NCBI GenBank assembly: GCA_038317095.1
Contig: JBBQBB010000008.1
Span: 9,422 to 73,421 of the forward strand
Direction of reading: 5' to 3'
Length of the DNA stretch: 64,000 bases
Origin: JAGXTF01 sp038317095
Lineage (GTDB): Bacteria; Bacteroidota; Bacteroidia; NS11-12g; UBA955
Part shown: positions 1 to 8,516 of the stretch, in pieces
Numbering within the stretch: the first letter of the stretch is position 1
Layout of the letters: the number at the start of each line of letters is the position of its first letter
Made by a program: the position numbers and the translations under genes
The notes under the pieces: generated by a model
The model's database searches: none
The model's input: the letters and a program-made list of their open reading frames with translations, nothing else
What the model was told of the DNA's origin: nothing

Positions 1-153
1 TGAGCTTGCAAACCGGTTAACATGAAAAAACATGTGGCTAAACAGAGAATACGCATAACGGCAAATGTACCTAAGAGAGCATAATTCTTTGGAAAAAATA
101 TACACGCACAAATTTGATTTTTCCCTATGCCATAAATTCAGGAACTTTGCGCC

Positions 154-900
154 ATGTCGAGGTTATGGAATTCACGCCGTGCCGCCATTTTGCCAAACAG
201 CAGAATGGTGTATTTCCAAAGGAATGGCATTTTTCATGCATTGGCATGCGATGCAGCGGGTGAAATAGCTTTGCACATTATTGAAGAAAACCAAGATTTA
301 GGAGCTGCTTCCGCACTTTTGCAGCAAGAAGGACTATCCGATGCAGGATTAATGCTTTTGGATAATCCATTTATTTTACTACCCACCGCTTTTGAAAACA
401 GCGATTTACCTGGCTTTTTGCCGCCAACCATTAAAACCACACAAGTGGAGAAGGGGTTGACAATCAAAGTAGGAAACTGTGCGGCAGAAAAAAACTTTCA
501 TGCCATTGTTCCCTTGTATTATATTGCCAAAGAAAGCGCAGAAAAGCATAAGCAATTGGTTTACAGTTGTTTGATAGATGGTGTTTTGCTGGTTCTATTT
601 TTCCGCAATGGATTGTGCGAATTGGCCAATGTTTACAAAGTAAAAAACGATTCCGATATATTGTATTTTTCCGTAGCCCCGGTAAAAAAAGCAGGATTAA
701 CCGTGGACCGAGTGCATTTTGAATTTTTGGCAGAAACAGAAGAACTAAAATCTTTGATGCGCACCGTGAGTCGTTTTTTACCCGATGCAAGTGCTGCTAA
801 AATCGACCTTCCCTATATAGCCGGGGAGTATCCTCCCTTTGCCCCTATCGCCTTTTTAATGTATCAATATTTGCAATGCGAATTACCGGCGGAAAGTTAA
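154..900 (+). CDS. DUF3822 family protein
   Basis: A 248-residue cytosolic protein without signal peptide or membrane segment. Its overall pattern and its position directly before rsmD match the DUF3822 family of Bacteroidota, whose function is unknown; an actin/hexokinase-like ATPase fold has been suggested for such proteins, but I see no clear phosphate-binding motif here. The start is the first in-frame ATG and follows a near-match (GAACTTTG, 142-149) to the phylum -7 box by only four bases, so the message may be almost leaderless. The 3' end overlaps rsmD by 25 bases, which suggests co-translation with it. Family assignment is by recall of synteny and sequence style. Confidence 0.7.
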   Translation: MSRLWNSRRAAILPNSRMVYFQRNGIFHALACDAAGEIALHIIEENQDLGAASALLQQEGLSDAGLMLLDNPFILLPTAFENSDLPGFLPPTIKTTQVEKGLTIKVGNCAAEKNFHAIVPLYYIAKESAEKHKQLVYSCLIDGVLLVLFFRNGLCELANVYKVKNDSDILYFSVAPVKKAGLTVDRVHFEFLAETEELKSLMRTVSRFLPDASAAKIDLPYIAGEYPPFAPIAFLMYQYLQCELPAES

Positions 901-1397
901 AAGGATTACAACTCCCTATAAAATTTGCACCGCATGTGCGCCCCACCACGGATATGATGCGCGAAGCCTTGTTTAATAAATTGGTACATACTTTTGGCAT
1001 TGAAAATATTCGTGGGCTCGATTTGTTTTCAGGTTCGGGCATTATGTCCATAGAATTCATTAGCCGCGGAGCCACCTCTATGGTATCGGTAGATATTGAC
1101 AATAAAAACATTGCGCACCAAAACGGATATAAAAAAGAAAAACACATAGAGAATTGGCAAATTGTAAAAGGCGATGTTTTTAAATATCTTGGGGATTCTG
1201 TAGATAAATTTGACGTGATTTTTGCTGACCCCCCATATGATTTGCCTGGAATTCAAAATTTGGTGGAATTGGCCGTCGAAAAACTTCTGCCAGATGGCAT
1301 TTTTATTTTGGAACACCGCCCTGGTATTCTATTCACAGGTCCACTTTTAGAATCTAAAAAATATGGCAGTACTTCCATATCCATTTTTAGATATTGA
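876..1397 (+). CDS. rsmD: 16S rRNA (guanine(966)-N(2))-methyltransferase RsmD
   Basis: RsmD methylates N2 of G966 in 16S rRNA during small-subunit assembly, using S-adenosylmethionine. The 173-residue length suits the family. The N-terminus begins MRITGGKLKG, typical of RsmD. A SAM-binding segment LDLFSGSGIMSIE lies at about residues 49-61, and the catalytic DPPY motif in FADPPYDLP lies at about 113-121. The ATG at 876 lies inside the end of the upstream DUF3822 gene, a common arrangement in Bacteroidota, and coaD follows 59 bases downstream. The three genes probably form one transcript, although coaD may have its own promoter. Confidence 0.93.
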   Translation: MRITGGKLKGLQLPIKFAPHVRPTTDMMREALFNKLVHTFGIENIRGLDLFSGSGIMSIEFISRGATSMVSVDIDNKNIAHQNGYKKEKHIENWQIVKGDVFKYLGDSVDKFDVIFADPPYDLPGIQNLVELAVEKLLPDGIFILEHRPGILFTGPLLESKKYGSTSISIFRY

Positions 1398-1456
1398 GCA
1401 TAAAAATGAAGTAAATCCCATGTTCCCCATATCTTTCATTTATATTCGCTGAAACT

Positions 1457-1921
1457 ATGTCACGCATTGCTGTATTTGCCGGTACATTCGACCCCATAAC
1501 CAAAGGGCATGTAGATATTGTGAAACGGAGCCTTCCGTTGTTCGATTCCATCATTATCGCTATTGGAGTGAACTCTAAAAAACAAAATTTGTTTCCGTTA
1601 GAAACAAGATTGGAATGGATAAAACAGATTTTTAGAGATGAACCGAAAGTAGAAATTGATAGCTACGACGAACTTACGGTAGATTATTGCAATAAAAAAA
1701 ATGCATCCTACATTTTAAGGGGACTGCGCAATGGAAGTGATTTTGATTATGAAGCACACATTGCCCAAGTCAATCGCGAATTGGAAAATAACATTGAAAC
1801 TGTTTTTATGATTACTTCCCCAGAATTAAGTTATATAAGCAGCACCATTGTGCGCGATTTAATTGTTTATGGTGGAGATTATAAGAGTTTTGTACCCGCA
1901 GAAGTGGTGATTGCGAAATAA
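1457..1921 (+). CDS. coaD: phosphopantetheine adenylyltransferase
   Basis: CoaD transfers AMP from ATP to 4'-phosphopantetheine, the penultimate step of coenzyme A synthesis, in the cytosol. The 154-residue protein shows the nucleotidyltransferase signature GTFDPITKGH near the N-terminus (the TxGH variant of HxGH), the LRGLRNGSDFDYE substrate-binding segment at about residues 88-100, and the ISSTIVRD motif near the C-terminus. These features together are diagnostic. A near-match to the phylum -7 box (TATATTCG, 1441-1448) sits just upstream, so an independent promoter is possible. The gene is followed by a 350-base non-coding stretch and faces the converging nudix gene. Confidence 0.96.
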   Translation: MSRIAVFAGTFDPITKGHVDIVKRSLPLFDSIIIAIGVNSKKQNLFPLETRLEWIKQIFRDEPKVEIDSYDELTVDYCNKKNASYILRGLRNGSDFDYEAHIAQVNRELENNIETVFMITSPELSYISSTIVRDLIVYGGDYKSFVPAEVVIAK

Positions 1922-2000
1922 GTAAGTCTTTTTAACCTTGCAGATTTGCAACTTGCCTTTCTTGGCTTATGTCTGAATGTATTTTCAAAAATGTATGTTT

Positions 2001-2205
2001 GTACCTTTTGGCATTCCGGATGTTTGCTTCGCTGCAATGGCGGGCAAACTCCCATTTTGGCAGGCAGGCCCAAAAGGTACCCAAATTCCGATAGCTGCCG
2101 GTAAGGTACTTCAGAAAAAACCCGCCCTCACCCCGCTGAGGTTTCAAAACCATCAAGACCATCTAATTTTCTGAATCGTAGAAATACGAAACCTAGTTGG
2201 TCTTG
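2001..2205. other. Structured non-coding region with nested inverted repeats
   Basis: The 350 bases between the converging coaD and nudix genes hold two nested hairpins and no convincing gene. The first has perfect 11-base arms GTACCTTTTGG (2001-2011) and CCAAAAGGTAC (2070-2080), with inner arms GTTTGC (2022-2027) and GCAAAC (2044-2049). The second pairs 2154-2165 with 2194-2205 (11 of 12 positions) around a tight inner hairpin TCGTA-GAAA-TACGA (2176-2189). It could be a small structured RNA, a bidirectional 3' processing region or a decayed palindromic repeat element. Sequence alone does not decide. Confidence 0.5.
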
Positions 2206-2271
2206 TTATAGGATTTTAATTGGTAAAGCTGAAGATGGGTAAAATGAAAAATACTTGGTCGAGCCCATAAC

Positions 2272-2928
2272 CTATTCCACCTCGGAATCCGAGGTAACCA
2301 CATGCAACTCCAATGCACGTTCTACAATATCGCGAATGCTTTGGTAGGTCATAAACTCTGGTGAACGAAACCAATCCAAATCAGCCCACTTCACTTCAGA
2401 AATGCCTTCTTCCCGCTGCGGTGTTAGCTTGCCTTTACCGCTGCTATTCATAAAATACCAATGGGTTTCTTTTAACATTACCACTTCATCTTCAAAATAG
2501 GCATGGTACGTTTGGCCCACCTTGTCTGAAATGTTTAACATATTTAGACCCGTTTCTTCCATCACTTCTCTCAGTGCGGCAGCTCGCTGGTCTTCGTGCT
2601 TTTCAATTTTGCCCTTGGGCATATCCCACAAACCATTGCGCTTTATGGTAAGCAATTGTTCTTCTTTGTTAAATACCAACCCACCCGCTGCTTGCACCAC
2701 CCTGTAATCTTCTACAAATTGTGCAAAAGTTTCCGCCGGATCCGGACTGATTAAACCAAAGTTTAACACCTTGCCATTGCTTTCGTTGCTGGTAAGTATT
2801 TTAAAACTTTTTTGCATCTCATCGTCACCTATATAGAATAGATTTGATAGCCCACGCAATGCGGAAGGTGATTCTGCGATAATCAACGCCCCCTCATTGA
2901 AGTAAATTTTATAGCTTTGCGACCCCAT
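2272..2928 (-). CDS. NUDIX hydrolase
   Basis: A 218-residue protein with a complete Nudix box (G-x5-E-x7-REVMEETGL) in its centre, beginning in the segment PKGKIEKHE; the paired glutamates bind metal and cleave a nucleoside diphosphate linked to another moiety. The substrate cannot be told from sequence. The reading frame continues upstream to 3000, but that would run far into pyrE. I chose the ATG at 2928 because it is preceded by a TAAATTTG promoter box (2946-2953, minus strand), has GGAGG five to nine bases upstream, and yields an N-terminus (SYKIYFNE) like its Bacteroidota relatives. Its start codon overlaps the pyrE start on the other strand. Confidence 0.85.
   Translation of the reverse strand: MGSQSYKIYFNEGALIIAESPSALRGLSNLFYIGDDEMQKSFKILTSNESNGKVLNFGLISPDPAETFAQFVEDYRVVQAAGGLVFNKEEQLLTIKRNGLWDMPKGKIEKHEDQRAAALREVMEETGLNMLNISDKVGQTYHAYFEDEVVMLKETHWYFMNSSGKGKLTPQREEGISEVKWADLDWFRSPEFMTYQSIRDIVERALELHVVTSDSEVE
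2912..2919 (+). promoter_or_regulatory. -7 promoter box of pyrE
   Basis: TAGCTTTG matches the Bacteroidota -7 consensus TAnnTTTG and lies seven bases before the pyrE ATG, so it sits inside the first codons of the divergent nudix gene. No convincing -33 box was found at the canonical spacing. Confidence 0.5.
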
Positions 2929-3562
2929 GTCCTCCAATAAAGCTACAAATTTAGCGAAATTTTTGCTTGAAATAAAAGCAGTTAAACTAAACCCTGACAA
3001 TCCCTTTACATGGACCTCAGGTATTCAAAGCCCTATTTACTGCGACAACCGCATGGTACTGTCGTTTCCGCATGTGCGAACCTTCGTAAAAAACGAGTTG
3101 GCCGAATTGGTAAAAACCCATTTCCCAGAGGCAACCGTTATTGCTGGTATTGCCACAGCTGGCATAGCACACGCCGCCTTGGTAGCAGATGTGCTGGAAA
3201 TGCCCAACTGCTATGTACGCCCAGAACCCAAAAAACATGGCATGAAAAACCAAATTGAAGGAAACTTGCCCACAGGAAGCAAAGTGGTGCTGGTAGAAGA
3301 TTTAATTTCTACCGGTAAAAGCAGCCTGCAAGCTGTGGATGCAGTGCGCGAAGCCGGTAGTGAAGTGGTTGGCCTTGTGGCCCTATTTACTTATGGTTTT
3401 GAGGATGCAAAGGTAAAATTTGAAGCCGCCAACGTACCATTTTTTACCTTATCCTCTTTCCCTGTGCTGTGTGAAGTAGCCGTAAATGAAGGGTTTTTAG
3501 ATGCCCATAGCGCGGAAGATGCGAAGGCCTTTGCAAAAAATCCTGCAGAATGGCGCAAGTAA
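2927..3562 (+). CDS. pyrE: orotate phosphoribosyltransferase
   Basis: PyrE joins orotate to PRPP to make orotidine 5'-monophosphate in pyrimidine synthesis. The 211-residue protein has the N-terminal pattern AKFLLEIKAVKL...PFTWTSG...SPIYCDNR typical of bacterial PyrE and the PRPP-binding loop VVLVEDLISTGKSS at about residues 119-132. The ATG at 2927 gives a conserved-looking N-terminus (MSSNKATNLAKF). It overlaps the divergent nudix start codon by two bases. An alpha/beta hydrolase follows after nine bases and may be co-transcribed. Confidence 0.95.
   Translation: MSSNKATNLAKFLLEIKAVKLNPDNPFTWTSGIQSPIYCDNRMVLSFPHVRTFVKNELAELVKTHFPEATVIAGIATAGIAHAALVADVLEMPNCYVRPEPKKHGMKNQIEGNLPTGSKVVLVEDLISTGKSSLQAVDAVREAGSEVVGLVALFTYGFEDAKVKFEAANVPFFTLSSFPVLCEVAVNEGFLDAHSAEDAKAFAKNPAEWRK
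2946..2953 (-). promoter_or_regulatory. -7 promoter box of the nudix gene
   Basis: On the minus strand TAAATTTG matches TAnnTTTG and lies 17 bases before the nudix ATG, within the first codons of pyrE. It supports the short nudix start and means the two divergent promoters lie inside each other's coding sequences. Confidence 0.5.
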
Positions 3563-3571
3563 TTTGAATAT

Positions 3572-4270
3572 ATGAAACCAAATTTACTGCTGCTCCACGG
3601 TGCTTTAGGCTGCAAAGATTCCTTTCAAGCATTGTTGCCACTATTAACCCCTGATTTTAATGTAAAAGCCATGAACCTACCTGGCCACGGTGGCCTTGCT
3701 TTGCCTGAAACTGGATTGTTGGTTGATGTGTTGGTAACTTCTGTCGAAAATTTTATTGAAACCGAATTCCCCGGCCTGGATCCCGTTTTTGTTTTTGGCT
3801 ATAGCCTGGGCGGCTATTTGGGCTTGCTGGCTTCCAAAACACCCGATTCTAGAATTGCAGGTGTGCTTACTTTGGCCACCAAATTGGATTGGAATGAAGA
3901 CATTGCCCATGCCGAAGTTCAAAAACTAAACCCCACCCTACTAGAAGAAAAACTTCCACATTTTGTTTCAGAGATCACAAAACAACACCATCCCACCGAC
4001 TGGAAATTGCTGGTAACGGCGGTTGCGGACATGCTGCAAGAACTTGGCAAAAGGAAACTCCTAGATACTTCTGCATTATCATCTGTGCACGTGTTATGCC
4101 GACTGATGCTGGGTGACCGAGATAAAATGGTGGGATTCGAAGAAACCTTACATGCATACCGCAGTATCCCTGGAGCTTCACTTGTAATGCTACCCAATAC
4201 GCCCCACTCCATAGAAAAAGCAGATACCCACAGATTGGCATTTGAGATAAAAACCTTTTATCTTTCTTAG
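3572..4270 (+). CDS. alpha/beta hydrolase
   Basis: A 232-residue alpha/beta-hydrolase-fold enzyme. The oxyanion motif LLLHGALG lies near the N-terminus, the nucleophile elbow GYSLGG carries Ser78, an acidic residue lies in LGDRDKMV at about residue 190, and the histidine in PNTPHSIEK at about 214. The triad appears complete, so it is probably an active esterase or thioesterase-like enzyme; size and elbow resemble MenH/BioH-type cytosolic hydrolases, but no menaquinone or biotin gene is next to it. It starts nine bases after pyrE. No signal peptide is seen. The substrate is unknown. Confidence 0.8.
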   Translation: MKPNLLLLHGALGCKDSFQALLPLLTPDFNVKAMNLPGHGGLALPETGLLVDVLVTSVENFIETEFPGLDPVFVFGYSLGGYLGLLASKTPDSRIAGVLTLATKLDWNEDIAHAEVQKLNPTLLEEKLPHFVSEITKQHHPTDWKLLVTAVADMLQELGKRKLLDTSALSSVHVLCRLMLGDRDKMVGFEETLHAYRSIPGASLVMLPNTPHSIEKADTHRLAFEIKTFYLS

Positions 4271-4292
4271 TCACAAAAGGCACTGTGACCTT

Positions 4293-4499
4293 TTATTTTT
4301 TTGCTTTCAATGTGCGTATGCCCAACAAGGCATAAATGGGACAAAAACTAAAAATTGCAGTTAAGGTAAATACGCCCGCCAAAACAAGCAATATTATGCC
4401 CAACGTACCCGTTACAATACCTGTTGCATAAAGGATGATAAATAAAGCGGCAATTGCCAGACGCACCGTGCGGTCGAGTGAAGAAATATTTTTGTTCAT
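4293..4499 (-). CDS. YgaP-like transmembrane domain protein (DUF2892)
   Basis: A 68-residue inner-membrane protein with two hydrophobic helices (about residues 12-30 and 33-55). The start SLDRTVRLAIAAL, the central FSFCPIYALLGI and the short basic tail match the DUF2892/YgaP transmembrane family. These small proteins often accompany rhodanese or sulfur-handling genes, though none is adjacent here; a rhodanese lipoprotein is about 17 kb away. The gene converges on the alpha/beta hydrolase and is divergent from the S46 peptidase. Its function is not known. Confidence 0.8.
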   Translation of the reverse strand: MNKNISSLDRTVRLAIAALFIILYATGIVTGTLGIILLVLAGVFTLTAIFSFCPIYALLGIRTLKAKK

Positions 4500-4649
4500 G
4501 GTGTTGATTTTTGTTGAAACAAATTTCGCTTCGGAAGAATGGAGACTGGGTAACTATTGTCACTTGTTCTAAAAAAGCTTTGTTTTCAAGAAATCCGCCG
4601 GGGATAAATCAACGAAAAACTGCATCTTTGCAGCCCATTTGAAAACAAT

Positions 4650-6821
4650 ATGATGAAAAAAAGAATACTTAGTATCCTGTTGGCGGTAGTTGCGGTTTTT
4701 AACCTGCATGCCGACGAAGGAATGTGGCCATTGGTTTTGTTGCAAAAAATACAAGATCCTATGCAGGCCAAGGGATTAAAACTTACCGCAGAAGACATTT
4801 ACAGTGTAAACAACGCCAGTATCAAAGACGGTGTGGTAAGATTGATGACCAAACAGGGCAGAATGTTCTGCACAGGAGAAATGATCAGTGAAAAAGGATT
4901 GTTTCTAACCAACCACCACTGTGGATATGGCGCCATTCAAGAATTGGCCACACCAGCAGACAATATTTTAAGCAATGGTTTTTTTGCCAAATCTATGACT
5001 GAAGAAAGACCTGCCAATTTTAACATTGGTTTTCTGCGGAAAATAGAAGATGTAACCACCAAGGTGTTAGGTGGTATAAATATTAACGACGAAGAAGTAG
5101 CCAGAACCAAAGCATTGGGCGAAAAAATAAAAAATTTAACCGTCGAATTGAAAGAAGCTTTGGGCAAAGAAAAAGACAACTATTCTGTAGAAATTACCTC
5201 TTTTTACAACGGCAACCAATATTTGGTTATGTATTATGAGGTTTATCGCGACATCCGTTTGGTAGGCACTCCGCCAGAGAATGTAGGAAAATTTGGTGGC
5301 GAAACAGACAATTGGCGCTGGCCGAGACATACTTGCGATTTTAGCATGTTCCGCATTTATTCAAACAGCGCCAACCAGCCCAATGATTTTGCAGCTACAA
5401 ATTTGCCTTACAAACCCAAACACCATTTCCCTATTAGTTTAAAAGGCACCCAAAATGGAGATTTTTCCATGATTATGGGCTATCCAGGTCGCACTACCCG
5501 CTATTATTACTCAGAAGGCATAAAATATTTGGCTTCGAAAGAACGCCCAATGCGTGTTGAATTGCGCCGCGAAATCATGGATGTGTATGAAGAATACATG
5601 AAAGCCGATAAAAACATTCGTTTGATGTACAGCGACAAATTGGCGAGTATTGGAAACTATTGGAACAAATACAACGGTGAAGCAAAAGATTTAAGCAAAC
5701 CAGGCCTTTATGAAAAACGCAAGGGTGTAGAATTGGAATTTGAAAAATGGGTGCGCAGCAGCGGCAAAACCGATATTTATGGAGATGTTACCTCTATGTA
5801 CGACGAGGTTTACATGAAACTGAACAAATACGGATTGTATCCTGTCTATTTTCAAGATGGCATTGCCAATTCTCAAGCGATGATGCTGGCATTGTCTGCC
5901 AAAAGCCTTGAAGATTTGCTGTTGGCGAAAAAAGATGTGGATGCAAAAGCCATGGGCGGAAAAATGATTGCCAACGTAGAAGAATCATTTAAGGAATATT
6001 ATGCGCCCATAGAAAAACGTGTTTTAGAGGTGGTTATTAAGCGTATTTCCGAAGATTTAGACCACGAGAATTTAGGCACTTGGACGAATGAATTGTTCAC
6101 CAAATACAAACGCGATTACCATAAAATTGCAGAATACTTGTACAACAATTCTATGTTTACAAACAAAGAAAAATTAACCAAATTTTATACTTCGCCAAAT
6201 CTTAAAAAATTAAAAAAAGATCCATTGTATTTGTTTGTAACCAATTATGCTAATAAAATAAATGTAGATCTTAAACCTATTTACGATGAGATTGGTGCAA
6301 AATTAGGACGTGCAAACCGCTTGTTCCAGTCTGGTTTGTTGCAAATGGATGCATCAAAAACTTGGGCGCCAGATGCCAATGCTACCATGCGTTTGACCTA
6401 TGGCCAAATTATGGATTACGATCCACGCGATGGGGTTCACAACAAAACATTTACCACTGCAAAAGGCTATTTGGAAAAATACATTAAAAATGATTTTGAA
6501 TTTGATGCACCCCCTGCATTGTTAGATTTGATTCGCAAAAAAGATTATGGCCAATATGCGGACGCCGACGGCGAATTGCATACTTGCTTTTTAAGTAACA
6601 ATGATATTACAGGTGGAAATAGCGGAAGCCCAGTAATTAACGGAAACGGCGAATTAATAGGTACAGCTTTTGACGGAAACTATGAAGCCATTAGCAGCGA
6701 CTTTATGTTTATGCCCGATTTGCAACGCACCATTTCTGTAGACATTCGTTTTACATTGTTCATTATCGACAAATTGGGTGGGGCATCCAACCTCATTAAC
6801 GAAATGACATTAAAAAAATAA
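4650..6821 (+). CDS. S46 family dipeptidyl-peptidase, DPP7-like
   Basis: Periplasmic or surface serine exopeptidase that removes dipeptides from peptide N-termini, a feature of peptide-fermenting Bacteroidota. The protein has 723 residues with an N-terminal signal peptide (about 1-21). The catalytic histidine is in LTNHHCGYG (His90), an acidic residue lies in the conserved NWRWPRHTCDFSMF segment, and the catalytic serine is Ser658 in GGNSGSP. The residue 18 positions after the serine, which sets S1 specificity in the characterised family, is glycine (Gly676, in AFDGN). This resembles DPP7 (hydrophobic P1) rather than DPP11, which has arginine there. Two adjacent ATGs (4650, 4653) could start translation. 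A terminator follows. Confidence 0.92.
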   Translation: MMKKRILSILLAVVAVFNLHADEGMWPLVLLQKIQDPMQAKGLKLTAEDIYSVNNASIKDGVVRLMTKQGRMFCTGEMISEKGLFLTNHHCGYGAIQELATPADNILSNGFFAKSMTEERPANFNIGFLRKIEDVTTKVLGGININDEEVARTKALGEKIKNLTVELKEALGKEKDNYSVEITSFYNGNQYLVMYYEVYRDIRLVGTPPENVGKFGGETDNWRWPRHTCDFSMFRIYSNSANQPNDFAATNLPYKPKHHFPISLKGTQNGDFSMIMGYPGRTTRYYYSEGIKYLASKERPMRVELRREIMDVYEEYMKADKNIRLMYSDKLASIGNYWNKYNGEAKDLSKPGLYEKRKGVELEFEKWVRSSGKTDIYGDVTSMYDEVYMKLNKYGLYPVYFQDGIANSQAMMLALSAKSLEDLLLAKKDVDAKAMGGKMIANVEESFKEYYAPIEKRVLEVVIKRISEDLDHENLGTWTNELFTKYKRDYHKIAEYLYNNSMFTNKEKLTKFYTSPNLKKLKKDPLYLFVTNYANKINVDLKPIYDEIGAKLGRANRLFQSGLLQMDASKTWAPDANATMRLTYGQIMDYDPRDGVHNKTFTTAKGYLEKYIKNDFEFDAPPALLDLIRKKDYGQYADADGELHTCFLSNNDITGGNSGSPVINGNGELIGTAFDGNYEAISSDFMFMPDLQRTISVDIRFTLFIIDKLGGASNLINEMTLKK

Positions 6822-6840
6822 GATATTTTTTTAATGAAAA

Positions 6841-6868
6841 GGTCGTCCCAAAAAGACGGCCTTTTTTT
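6841..6868 (+). terminator. Rho-independent terminator of the S46 peptidase gene
   Basis: GGTCGTC (6841-6847) and GACGGCC (6855-6861) form a seven-base stem with one G-T pair, followed by a run of seven T (6862-6868). It lies 19 bases after the peptidase stop codon and just before the converging hipA end. Confidence 0.85.
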
Positions 6869-6881
6869 GTGAATTAAAATT

Positions 6882-8165
6882 CTACAATCCCCAAAAATTC
6901 TTTTTTATTTCTGCAATTTGTTTGGAAGGAATTCCCGCTTCATTCGCGAACTTTTTCCAATCATTCAGTGTATCTTTTACCCGTTCAATATATTGCATCG
7001 GTTTTTTAATATTCATGGTTTTTGCAAGTAGAAGAATATCCACAAGAACAATGTTATTATGTTTGCCTTGAATAGACATTTGGTGCTGTTTTGTCCATCC
7101 TCCATTTGGGTTAAAAGCATAGATAACATCAAAGGCCGGAGACAGTTTCCAAACTCCTTTTTGGTTCATTAAAAATGCAATGTTTTTTGTATGGTCGTCT
7201 TGGTTGCGCGCCATCACATTAAACACCATGCGCAAAAACAACTGTTCTGCATTTTCATAGGACAATCTCAATTGCCGCATAATTTGAAAAGCTTGTTCGT
7301 AGCTATATCCAAGTGGATCGTTATAGTCGAAATGCGCCATGCCACAAAGCGATTGCATATGCATCCTGTTGTTTTGTTCCCTATCGAATCTTTTGGTCAT
7401 AAAATGAGCCCTGCCATTTTCTTCCAGCAGTTTGCATTTTGTCATTTCAATACCGCAAGCAATGGCCATTTTGTAATAGGCCAATTCAATTCTGCCATAA
7501 CCCACTGGATCACCCAAAACAAGGTTGTTCACCCCATCGAATTTTATAATCCAGTGTTCGAAATCCGCATCTACAGGCAGTTGACCAGATCGTACCTCAC
7601 CGGTTTTTTCATTGTAGGCCACAATGGCTTTTGCCCGGGCGCCGCCCGCAGAAGTACCCACCCGAATGATGCTTTTCATCGCCATCGTTTTGTCATGGCT
7701 AAGGTTCGACCCCAATTTCTTTTTGTCCTCAAGAAGTTCCTTGGCTATTTTCATCAATTCCTCTGTATTCAACGTTTCCGATTTCTCCTTGAAAGGTTCT
7801 TTTGCGGGTTCAAATTCCAAAGCTCCCATGCCACGGCTGCCCACAAAACACAACCTGTCCAATGGATTTACAGATTGGGGATCGCGCCCCTGCCGGGCCA
7901 ACCACGCGTTTATCAGTGCGTTTCCGTATCGGTCGGGCAGCGCATCAGCAAGTAAACCTGGCAATCCCAAAAATGTTTGTGGGTTCAATCCCGGAAAAGA
8001 GAAAATTTTGTTGCCCTGTGTTTTTTCCAAGGGCATGGCAATTGGGGAAATTTCCAATCCTGCGTTTTTAAATGTATTGTCGTATTCAAAAAATGCCAAC
8101 TGCCTTTTTTCATCCCAGCCCACTCGCCCAACCAGATTTCCCCACAGGATAATTTTTGTTACCAT
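6882..8165 (-). CDS. hipA: HipA family serine/threonine kinase toxin
   Basis: Toxin kinase of a type II toxin-antitoxin pair. HipA enzymes phosphorylate a translation target (GltX in Escherichia coli) and cause growth arrest. The 427-residue length is that of a full single-chain HipA. It has the N-terminal subdomain (about 1-110), the phosphate-binding loop GTSAGGARAK (170-179), the catalytic segment NQDDHTKN (321-328) and the metal-binding aspartate in SPAFDV (Asp346). The active site therefore looks intact. Its start overlaps the end of hipB by seven bases, as expected for a co-regulated pair. Which substrate it targets cannot be inferred. Confidence 0.93.
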   Translation of the reverse strand: MVTKIILWGNLVGRVGWDEKRQLAFFEYDNTFKNAGLEISPIAMPLEKTQGNKIFSFPGLNPQTFLGLPGLLADALPDRYGNALINAWLARQGRDPQSVNPLDRLCFVGSRGMGALEFEPAKEPFKEKSETLNTEELMKIAKELLEDKKKLGSNLSHDKTMAMKSIIRVGTSAGGARAKAIVAYNEKTGEVRSGQLPVDADFEHWIIKFDGVNNLVLGDPVGYGRIELAYYKMAIACGIEMTKCKLLEENGRAHFMTKRFDREQNNRMHMQSLCGMAHFDYNDPLGYSYEQAFQIMRQLRLSYENAEQLFLRMVFNVMARNQDDHTKNIAFLMNQKGVWKLSPAFDVIYAFNPNGGWTKQHQMSIQGKHNNIVLVDILLLAKTMNIKKPMQYIERVKDTLNDWKKFANEAGIPSKQIAEIKKNFWGL

Positions 8166-8506
8166 TCGGTGGAATCGTTTTTGGTTTTGGTTTTGCGGGG
8201 GTGGGATGCCCGTTTGCGGTAATCTCCTTCGACATCGTTGAACATGCCTTCCACGAAGGAAGGTTCATTTACGATTGAAAAGAGCACATCCAGCCGCTGC
8301 AGGCCGCGCAAAACTTGCACCAAGGTGAGCATCGTGGGTGGGCGACCGTTTTCCAATTTGCTAATGGTGATGCGATCCACGCCCGAACGATCTGCCAACT
8401 CTTGTTGGCTATAATTTTGGTTTAAGCGCATGCGCTTTATGCCAAGACCAAGTTCTTCAACCAAGGCGGTATCGCTTAATGCATATACTTCATTGTAGCT
8501 TTTCAT
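8159..8506 (-). CDS. hipB: HipB family XRE-type antitoxin
   Basis: A 115-residue DNA-binding antitoxin with a helix-turn-helix at about residues 24-65 (segment QNYSQQELADRSGVDRITIS). It has an extended C-terminal part rich in basic residues, which in this family can contact HipA. It is the first gene of the pair and its stop codon overlaps the hipA start. HipB proteins repress their own promoter; direct and inverted repeats in the 140-base upstream region are suitable operator sites. The gene is flanked upstream by yifB in the same orientation, but the repeat-containing spacer suggests separate transcription. Confidence 0.92.
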   Translation of the reverse strand: MKSYNEVYALSDTALVEELGLGIKRMRLNQNYSQQELADRSGVDRITISKLENGRPPTMLTLVQVLRGLQRLDVLFSIVNEPSFVEGMFNDVEGDYRKRASHPRKTKTKNDSTEW

Positions 8507-8516
8507 TTACATTATA

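Noticed and set aside
1977..2174. A 65-residue reading frame after coaD
   Set aside because: It lies across the inverted repeats, has no promoter or family features, and is better explained by the palindromic DNA.
7191..7955. A 254-residue reading frame antisense to hipA
   Set aside because: It is rich in His, Phe and Gln as expected for an antisense shadow of a well-supported hipA gene.
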